From positions 352,699,696 through 352,763,695 of the forward strand of contig NC_061513.1 in NCBI RefSeq assembly GCF_022539505.1: 64,000 bases of DNA. Direction: 5' to 3'. This document shows, piece by piece, positions 56,798 to 64,000 of the stretch. The position numbers were made by a program, and so were the translations under genes. Source of the stretch: Lolium rigidum. Taxonomy: Eukaryota; Streptophyta; Magnoliopsida; Poales; Poaceae. Within the stretch, counting starts at the first letter, position 1, and each line of letters opens with the position of its first letter. Below the pieces are notes generated by a model that saw only the letters and a list, made by a program, of their open reading frames with translations, was not told where the DNA came from and made no database searches.

Positions 56798-57708
56798 TGA
56801 TACGTCTCCGACGTATCGATAATTTCTTATGTTCTATGCCATATTATTGATGATACCTACATGTTTTATGCACACTTTATGTCATATTCGTGCATTTTCC
56901 GGAACTAACCTATTAACAAGATGCCGAAGTGCCAGCTCTCGTTTTCTCGCTGTTTTTGGTTTCGTAAATCCTAGTAACGAAATATTCTCGGAATTGGACG
57001 AAACGAAGACCCAGGGGCCTATTTTTCCACGGAGCTTCCGGAAGACCGGAGAACATTCGAAGTGGGGCCACGAGGTGGCGACACCACGTGGCGGCGCGGC
57101 CCGGGGGGCCCGCGCCGCCCTATGGTGTGGCCCCCTCGTCAGGCCCCCGACTCTGCCCTTCCGCCTACTTAAAGCCTCCGTCGCGAAACCCCTGAGGCGA
57201 AAAACCACGATACGGAAAACCTTACTGAGACGCCGCCACCGCCGATCCCATCTCGGGGGATTCTGGAGATCTCCTCCGGCACCCTGCCGGAGAGGGGATT
57301 CATCTCCCGGAGGACTCTACACCGCCATGGTCGCCTCCGGAGTGATGAGTGAGTAGTTCACCCCCGGACTATGGGTCCATAGCAGTAGCTAGATGGTTGT
57401 CTTCTCCTCATTGTGCTTCATTGTTGGATCTTGTGAGCTGCCTAACATGATCAAGATCATCTATCCGTAATACTCTATGTTGTGTTTGTCGGGATCCGAT
57501 GGATAGAGAATACCATGTCATGTTAATTATCAAGTTATTACATATGTGTTGTTTATGATCTTGCATGCTCTCCGTTACTAGTAGAGGCTCTGGCCAAGTT
57601 TTTACTTTTAACTCCAAGAGGGAGTATTTATGCTCGATAGTGGGTTCATGCCCGCATTGACACCGGGACAGTGATAGAAAGTTCTAAGGTTGTGTTGTGC
57701 TGTTGCCA
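56798..57708 (+). repeat. Middle LTR of element 3, cut by a gap
   Basis: Starts TGATACGTCTCC after a polypurine tract and follows the 5' LTR up to GTGCTGTTGCCA, where the N run begins (equivalent to about 51148). The remaining ~690 bp would lie in the gap if the copy were complete. Confidence 0.88.
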
Positions 57709-57808
57709 NNNNNNNNNNNNNNNNNNNNNNNNNNNNNNNNNNNNNNNNNNNNNNNNNNNNNNNNNNNNNNNNNNNNNNNNNNNNNNNNNNNNNNNNNNNN
57801 NNNNNNNN
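57709..57808. other. Assembly gap (100 N)
   Basis: Exactly 100 N. Left is mid-LTR sequence, right is mid-interior sequence of the same element. Confidence 0.97.
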
Positions 57809-59352
57809 AAGCTCTTGCATCATATACTTTGCACCCATTAATGAAGAAATACTTAGAGCTTGCTAATTTGGTTTGCATATTTGGTTTCTCTAGAGTCTAG
57901 ATAACATCTAGTATTGAGTTTTGAACAACAAGGAAGACGGTATGGAGTCTTATAATGTTTACCATATGTCTTTTATGTGAGTTTTGCTTGCACCGTTCAT
58001 CCTTGTGTTTGTTTCAAATAACCTTGCTAGCCTAAACCTTGTATCGAGAGGGAATACTTCTCATGCATCCAAAATACTTGAGCCAACCACTATGCCATTT
58101 GTGTCCACCATACCTACCTACTACATGGTATTTATCCGCCATTCCAAAGTAAATTGCTTGAGTGCTACCTTTAAAATTCCATCATTCACCTTTGCAATAT
58201 ATAGCTCATGGGACAAATAGCTTAAAAACTATTGTGGTATTGAATATGTACTTATGCACTTTATCTCTTATTAAGTTGCTTGTTATGCGATAACCATGTT
58301 TCTGGGGACGCCATCAACTATTCTTTGTTGGATATCATGTGAGTTGCTATGCATGTCCGTCTTGTCCAAGTAAGAGAGATCTACCACCTTAATGGTTGGA
58401 GCATGCATATTGTTAGAGAAGAGCATTGGGCCGCTAACTAAAGCCATGATTCATGGTGGAAGTTTCAGCTTTGGACATATATCCTCAATCTCATATGAGA
58501 ATAATAATTGTTGCCACATGCTTATGCATTAAAGAGGAGTCCATTATCTGTTGTCCATGTTGTCCCGGTATGGATGTCTAAGTTGAGAATAATCAAAAGC
58601 GAGAAATCCAAAATGCGAGCTTTCTCCTTAGACCTTTGTACAGTGCGGCATGGAGGTACCCCATTGTGACACTTGGTTAAAACATGTGCATTGCAAAGAT
58701 CCGTAGTCCAAGCTAATTAGGACAAGGTGCGGGCACTATTAGTATACTATGCATGAGGCTTGCAACTTGTAAGATATAATGTACATAACTCATATGCTTT
58801 ATTACTACCGTTGACAAAATTGTTTCATGTTTTCAAAATAAAAGCTCTAGCACAAATATAGCAATCGATGCTTTCCTCTTTGAAGGACCATTCTCTTTAC
58901 TTTTATGTTGAGTCAGCTCACCTATCTCTCTCCACCTCAAGAAGCAAACACTTGTGTGAACTGTGCATTGATTCCTACATACTTGCATATTGTACTTGTT
59001 ATATTACTCTATGTTGACAATTATCCATGAGATATACATGTTACAAGTTGAAAGCAACCGCTGAAACTTAATCTTCCTTTGTGTTGCTTCAATACCTTTA
59101 CTTTGATTTATTGCTTTATGAGTTAACTCTTATGCAAGACTTATTAATACTTGTCTTGAAGTACTATTCATGAAAAGTCTTTGCTTTATGATTCACTTGT
59201 TTACTCATGTCATTACCATTGTTTTGATCGCTGCATTCACTACATATGTTTACAAATAGTATGATCAAGGTTATGATGGCATATCACTTCGTAAATTATC
59301 TTTGTTATCGTTTTTACTCGCTCGGGACGAGCGAAACTAAGCTTGGGGATGC
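57809..59352 (+). other. Second copy of the end of the 3' module, element 3
   Basis: Almost the same as 55253-56797 and of equal length within one or two bases; no coding content. Ends in AAGCTTGGGGATGC directly before the last LTR. Confidence 0.88.
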
Positions 59353-60950
59353 CGATACGTCTCCGACGTATCGATAATTTCTTATGTTCTATGCCATATT
59401 ATTGATGATACCTACATGTTTTATGCACACTTTATGTCATATTCGTGCATTTTCCGGAACTAACCTATTAACAAGATGCCGAAGTGCCAGCTCTCGTTTT
59501 CTGCTGTTTTTGGTTTCGAAATCCTAGTAACGAAATATTCTCTGAATTGGACGAAACGAAGACCCGAGGGCCTATTTTTCCACGGAGCTTCCGGAAGACC
59601 GGAGAACATTCGAAGTGGGGCCACGAGGTGGCGACACCACGTGGCGGCGCGGCCCGGGGGCCCGGGCCGCCCTATGGTGTGGCCCCCTCGTCCGGCCCCG
59701 ACTCGCGCCCTTCCGCCTACTTAAAGCCTCCGTCGCGAAACCCCGAGGCAAAAAACCACGATACGGAAAACCCTACCGAGACGCCGCCACCGCCGATCCC
59801 ATCTCGGGGATTCGGGAGATCTCCTCCGCACCCTCGCCGGAGAGGGGATTCATCTCCTGGGAGGACTCTACACCGCCATGGTCGCTCTCCGGAGTGATGA
59901 GTGAGTAGTTCACCCCTCGGACTATGGGTCCATAGCGAGTAGCTAGATGGTTGTCTTCTCCTCATTGTGCTTCATTGTTGGATCTTGTGAGCTGCCTAAC
60001 ATGATCAAGATCATCTATCCGTAATACTCTATGTTGTGTTTGTCGGGATCCGATGGATAGAGAATACCATGTCATGTTAATTATCAAGTTATTACATATG
60101 TGTTGTTTATGATCTTGCATGCTCTCCGTTACTAGTAGAGGCTCTGGCCAAGTTTTTACTTTTAACTCCAAGAGGGAGTATTTATGCTCGATAGTGGGTT
60201 CATGCCCGTATTGACACTCGGGACAGATGACGAGAAAGTTCTAAGGTTGTGTTGTCGTCGTTGCCACTAGGGATAAAACATTGGCGCTATGTCCGAGGAT
60301 GTACTTGTTGATTACATTACGCACCATACTTAATGCAATTGTCCGTTGTTTAGCAACTTAATATCTGGAGGGGTTCGGATGATAACCCGAAGGTGGACTT
60401 TTAGGCATAGATGCAGTTGGATGGCGGTCTATGTACTTTGTCGTAATGCCCAATTAAATCTCACTATACTTATCATGTCATGTATGTGCATTGTTATGCC
60501 CTCTCTATTTGTCAATTGCCCGACTGTAGTTTGTTCACCCAACATGCTTTTATCTTATGGGAGAGACACCTCTAGTGAACTGTGGACCCTGGTCCATTCT
60601 TTTAATACTCGAAATACAAATCTGCCGCAATACTTGTTTTACTATTTTCTCCGCAAACAATTATCTTCCACACAATACGGTTAATCCTTTGTTACAGCAA
60701 GCCGGTGAGATTGACAACCTCACTCGTTTCGTTGGGGCAAAGTACTTTGGTTGTGTTGTGCGGGTTCCACGTTGGCGCCGAAATCTTCGGTGTTGCGCCG
60801 CACTACATCCCGCCGCCATCAACCTTCAACGTGCTTCTTGACTCCTACTGGTTCGATTAAACCTTGGTTTCTAACTGAGGGAAACTTGCCGCTGTGCGCA
60901 TCACACCTTCCTCTTGGGGTTCCCAACGGACGTGTCAACTACACGCATCA
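59353..60950 (+). repeat. 3' LTR of element 3
   Basis: 1598 bp, start CGATACGTCTCC (first T changed to C) to ACACGCATCA, followed by ATCTT at 60951-60955. Compared with 50236-51835 most of the differences I located lie at CTG/CAG versus CG words. Confidence 0.9.
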
Positions 60951-60955
60951 ATCTT
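60951..60955. repeat. Target site duplication ATCTT, right copy (element 3)
   Basis: Matches 50231-50235. Confidence 0.9.
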
Positions 60956-61169
60956 CATGCATGTACTCCTTTATTTGCGATCTTATGCAATTACATGTTT
61001 TATATTATATGCACCAACTTGCTATGCATCACCTTTTTCTTCATGTACTACCTAAACCCAAACGCGTTTCTGGCGCATCGACGCGATATGAAACGGTCCG
61101 ATACCCCTAAAACCCTAAACCCTAAATTTTCTGCCGCGGCATAGATTTATGCATTTTCTCTGCCGCGGC

Positions 61170-61990
61170 TGCCAACTTTTGGTACCGGTTCGTATTACAA
61201 ACCGGTACCAAAGCTCACTCGCCCTGCGCTCTCCTGGGTGCCCACGTGGAGGCAGGGCCGGCTCTAGGATTTCAGAGGCCCCGGGGCGAATTTTATCAAC
61301 GGGCCCAAAAGAGGGGGAAAAAGATCGAATTCATACATGAATTGATAAAAATAACGTAAAGCCATAAGCGCCATAAATATTCGTTTGCATCCAATATCCG
61401 ATAAATTCCCATCTCAAGTACGAAAAGATGCAACATCAACGCGAAACAATCACCGGGTTGACAATTTTAGATTGAAAACACAAATAACTAGAGCGATTTA
61501 GTCGAGATTTTAGTCCAAAATTACCTGACCTTTATGTCCCAAATTTGATTGCCCTTGGCCGCAGCCGTTAAGCCGTACCCGGCTAGCAGCGGCCGCTCCC
61601 TTTGCCTCCATCTCCGACTATCAGCGTGTTCAGAGATTAGACCAAAAGAAAACGAAACGTCCATCGCGGCCGTGCCTCGGTGCGTGCTTTGTTTCTCTTC
61701 AAATGCGTACTTGCTGGAGGCCCAGACTTGAACGTGGGTGTATAGTATAGATGGGCCTCTTTCTTTTTTTCTATCTTCTCTTATATATACATGTATATCA
61801 GCTATGGGCCCCAAATTTGGCTGGGCCTCGGGCCGTCGCACCTATTGCCCTGGGCCAGAGCCGGCCCTGCGTGGAGGCCCCTTTAATACCGGTTCGTAAG
61901 AAACCGGTACCAAAGGGGGGGGGCTTTTGTACCGGTTGCTTAACCGGTACAAAAGACCCTCTGGAACCGGTATTGATCTTCAGCCGGTTG
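61170..61990 (+). mobile_element. CACTA subterminal repeats (with a hAT MITE inserted)
   Basis: The repeating unit TACCGGTT-CGTA-AACCGGTACCAAAG occurs at about 61181-61212, 61886-61912, 61927-61956 and 61964-61988 in both orientations. Such arrays lie inside the ends of plant CACTA elements. Position and orientation fit the 3' end of the CACTA element whose peptidase ends at 50130, but a TAGTG terminus is not visible, so the end is lost or lies beyond recognition. Confidence 0.55.
61253..61869. mobile_element. hAT-type MITE, 617 bp
   Basis: Terminal inverted repeats CAGGGCCGGCTCT and AGAGCCGGCCCTG, flanked by a perfect 8-bp duplication CGTGGAGG at 61245-61252 and 61870-61877. Both TIR start (CAGGG) and 8-bp duplication are hAT features. 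A short ORF inside (61521-61841 region) shows no transposase motif. It sits in the CACTA subterminal array. Confidence 0.92.
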
Positions 61991-62055
61991 CACCTAATAT
62001 CCAAATTCTCTCGCTTCTCCATTGGTTGTAGATAACACCACATACGATCTAATGT

Positions 62056-62223
62056 CGTGGACGAAGCTAGAAAAATATTTTGATGGGGTCATTTATATTT
62101 CCCCTCCATTTCACTGGTGTCATTCTCTCTAAATGCATAGTAGTTCATGCCAATTAGTGAAGGATTTCTTAATTTTCATTGGGGTCAGCTGACCCCATTG
62201 CTCATAAGGCAGCTCTGTCCCTG
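62056..62223. mobile_element. hAT-type MITE, 168 bp
   Basis: Ends CGTGGACGAAGCTAG and GGCAGCTCTGTCCCTG form an imperfect inverted repeat. A perfect 8-bp duplication TCTAATGT lies at 62048-62055 and 62224-62231. An inner palindrome TGGGGTCAGCTGACCCCA is at about 62179-62196. No coding capacity. Confidence 0.85.
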
Positions 62224-62235
62224 TCTAATGTGTAG

Positions 62236-62612
62236 CTGGTAGAATAATAATCTATACAAAATAAGTTGTTTTGGGTTGTTAAAGATATTGTCATTCCGCT
62301 CATTTCATATGGAGAAAGCAAAGCACAAACACCAACTCAAGTTTGTACTTTACCTTTTTCCGCGACCCCAAAGAACCAAGCTCTTAACAATTTTGTAATA
62401 TTTTTAGGGGTGATACATAAAAAGCCATATGCACAATACACCAAACTACCTTTGATAATGGACATGATATAAATAAATGTTGTATTGTCTCCTATTGACC
62501 ACAAAACAACATCTTTGCTTTCCTTAGCTAAATTATCCTTCTTCAGAACCACCTGGCGAACCACATAATAATTCTAATTTTTAGTGGTACCTTGATTTTT
62601 CAAATATATGTT
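62236..62612 (-). pseudogene. LINE fragment: reverse-transcriptase C-terminal zinc-binding (zf-RVT) region
   Basis: Minus-strand reading with shifts: KVPLKIRIIMWFAR, then VVLKKDNLAK, then PKNITKLLRAWFFGVAEKGK and, further on, VGVCALL. These blocks occur in this order in the zf-RVT region of plant non-LTR retrotransposons and related gene-like copies. The cysteine/histidine part between them is eroded, and there are stops and frame changes. Only this 3' fragment is seen; no poly(A) tail was identified. Confidence 0.65.
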
Positions 62613-63050
62613 CTTACAAATATCATATTGTCATCCATGTAGTCCAAATTCTATGATCTGACCGTAAACAAATGGGATATTCTTAACTGCCAAACCAAGA
62701 TATCCGGTTGAGTGGTCAGTGTACATCCACAGAACGGCGAACCAGATGAAGCCATCTATCTCTTCTACTTTCCCGCTAAAGCTTGCCTAAAACCCATTTT
62801 TAGAGCCATGCATGTGAGGTTTCCAGGCTCTTGTAACATGTAAGTCGTACCTTCTGCATGAAAATTCAGAAATTGTTCACGTAAATTATGGAGGCATTCA
62901 TGCACAATCTCTTTGTGAATCTCATCTCAAGCTAGCGTTCATTTAATTTACGACCAGACACGGTTAACAATCAAGCACACGACACAAACCACAGTACTGT
63001 GTACTCCTTGCTATATGGATCTCACACACACGTATACTAGGCAAAGAAAA
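62613..63050. other. Intergenic sequence, nothing recognised
   Basis: AT-rich, with no convincing frame, inverted repeat or LTR end; it could include more eroded LINE sequence. Confidence 0.5.
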
Positions 63051-63195
63051 AAATAGCGCGCTATAACAAAATAGCGTGGATCTAAAAATACGCTATTAGC
63101 ATGCTATAGCGTGCTATTAACGCTGAATACGCGCTATATAGTGAAATAACGTAGCATGTTCGGCTCCAAATATGCTTATAAGACGCTATTAAGCA
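63051..63195. repeat. Cluster of AGCG-GCTAT palindromic words
   Basis: About ten occurrences of words such as ATAGCGCGCTAT, ACGCTATTAGC, TAGCGTGCTATT and ACGCTATT in 145 bp, in both orientations. Looks like a small repeat or the end of a transposon, which I cannot name. Confidence 0.6.
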
Positions 63196-63229
63196 TTGAA
63201 TAATACTCTATTTTTTTCCATGATACTAG

Positions 63230-64000
63230 GCCTAGCTAGGCACCTTATCAACACGACAACACCACATATATCTAAAGATAACATTCCTGCACCTGAGGGC
63301 CTCCATCCAGGGCACTTGAATCCTGGCCGTCGGATCAAGTGACGTGGCGAAGCACTGGCCATCCATTTTCGCGATCGTGAGATGGCAGGCGTCCGATCGG
63401 CATATGCGTCCTGCTCATATGGTCCCAACCGTCCGTTCCAGACAGCTTCTCTTCGCCCTCGGTGACGTACCCGCTGTCTGGCTCGCCCACTGATTTGGGG
63501 GCCTGCTTTCCACGGGACCCGGAGGTCAGGTCAGCGACTGATCATACATGGATGCGTGTGGACATAGACCCGAACAGTAACGCGCGGTGGTTGCCACCGT
63601 AGTTCTGCATGCCCGCCAGGGGCAAAATCGTCTTTCCATGTCTCATTTCCGTCCTCAGCCCGTGCGCTCGTGGCGGATGGCGAGGCGACGCCGTACGCGC
63701 AGCTACAGCACCGAGCTCGGGATGTGCCCTTGCTGGAGCCTCAGCCTCTCCCCAACCCCTAATCCTCTAGATCTTGCAGCCAGACGTCCGCACACCTAGG
63801 GTTTTCTCACCCTCCTCTCTCTGTCATCCGGCTGCAGCGCGAGAACGGGGTGAGGTGAAGGGCAGAGAAGACCTCCTCGTCCATCCCGATCCCGACCTGG
63901 AGCATGGCGGCGGCCGCCCCGTCCTTCCCGGCGTGCTGGTTGTGCTGATTCTAGGCTGGACAGGTCGGTGCTGGACCTCAAGGGCGCCTGCTCCACCTAC
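63230..64000 (+). other. GC-rich stretch at the right edge, possible promoter and 5' end of a host gene
   Basis: After kilobases of transposon DNA the composition turns GC-rich with pyrimidine-rich CTCACCCTCCTCTCTCTGTC and AGGGTTTTCTC, as seen in cereal 5' untranslated regions. A Met at 63904 in a good context (GGAGCATGGCGGCGGCC) opens MAAAAPSFPACWLC but reaches a TGA after 14 codons. Another frame (RLDRSVLDLKGACST) is open to the edge. It could be a gene start with an early frameshift, an upstream short ORF or a chance match; no product is assigned. Confidence 0.35.

Larger units (their letters stand above)
50236..60950 (+). mobile_element. Athila-like gag-protease element with an extra internal/LTR unit (element 3)
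   Basis: Outer LTRs 50236-51835 and 59353-60950, with ATCTT on both sides. Inside are a tRNA-Asp-type primer site, gag and protease (52088-54203) but no reverse transcriptase or integrase, then the non-coding 3' module. A third, incomplete LTR (56798-57708) is followed by a gap and a second copy of the end of the 3' module (57809-59352). The layout is LTR-interior-LTR-interior-LTR, either a real tandem recombinant or a duplication made in assembly. It inserted about 100 bp downstream of the CACTA peptidase stop. Confidence 0.85.

Noticed and set aside
61104..61127. Telomere-like CCCTAAA repeats
   Set aside because: Only two to three units; common by chance in plant promoters and transposons, not an interstitial telomere.
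1..64000. CRISPR arrays, bacterial operons, rRNA and tRNA genes
   Set aside because: None seen; repeats are LTRs, TIRs and subterminal arrays, and the tRNA-like words are primer sites complementary to tRNA ends only.

Overview
The window is plant nuclear DNA made almost entirely of nested transposable elements. The long-terminal-repeat (LTR) retrotransposons with tRNA-Asp or tRNA-iMet primer sites, the CACTA, Helitron and hAT types and the LTR sequences themselves are typical of a large grass genome, most likely a Pooideae cereal relative (Triticeae or oat tribe). I cannot fix the species. No complete host gene is supported. Two runs of exactly 100 N (30366-30465 and 57709-57808) are assembly gaps.

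Left part (1-11348): a Tat-lineage Ty3/gypsy element on the minus strand (LTR 9805-10345, degenerate gag 9746-7499, protease continuing into 1-150) is split by a complete 6.85-kb non-autonomous Athila-like element (151-6999, target duplication TGCGG). About 1 kb of unassigned sequence follows.

Middle-left (11304-24070): an old minus-strand gypsy LTR is split by a 10.8-kb solo LTR (11354-22199, target duplication ATGAT). That solo LTR itself holds two nested Helitrons (13048-19245 and 13802-17716). To its right lie a gypsy polyprotein tail, an unidentified exon-like stretch and one terminus of a CACTA element ending at 24070.

Centre (24071-50130): five exons of a CACTA-encoded Ulp1-like (C48) peptidase are interrupted in the last exon by a second Athila-like non-autonomous element (24903-50045, target duplication CGCTT). 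Inside that sits a full Del/Tekay-type chromovirus (29531-47971, target duplication TTGCA). The chromovirus has about 4.3-kb LTRs, an extra ORF upstream of gag, a solo LTR of a third family inside gag (37112-38626, target duplication CCGCC) and a Helitron in the 3' LTR only (44020-45651).

Right part (50131-64000): a third Athila-like element with gag and protease only (50236-60950, target duplication ATCTT) has an extra internal/LTR unit next to a gap. It is followed by CACTA subterminal repeats carrying a hAT MITE, a second hAT MITE, a LINE fragment, and a GC-rich stretch at the edge that could be the start of a host gene.

The genes form no shared pathway; each coding segment belongs to a transposon life cycle (capsid, protease, reverse transcriptase, RNase H, integrase, SUMO-type peptidase). 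Inferred insertion order in the centre: CACTA, then Athila-like elements, then chromovirus, then solo LTR and Helitron. The most important observation is that sister copies differ mainly where CTG/CAG in one copy is a CG-containing word (CTCG, CGAG, CCG, CGG, TACG) in the other. Part of this is ordinary CpG decay, but the one-base indels are not, and they account for several frameshifts, which suggests a methylation-linked sequencing artefact. I found no convincing new biological system.
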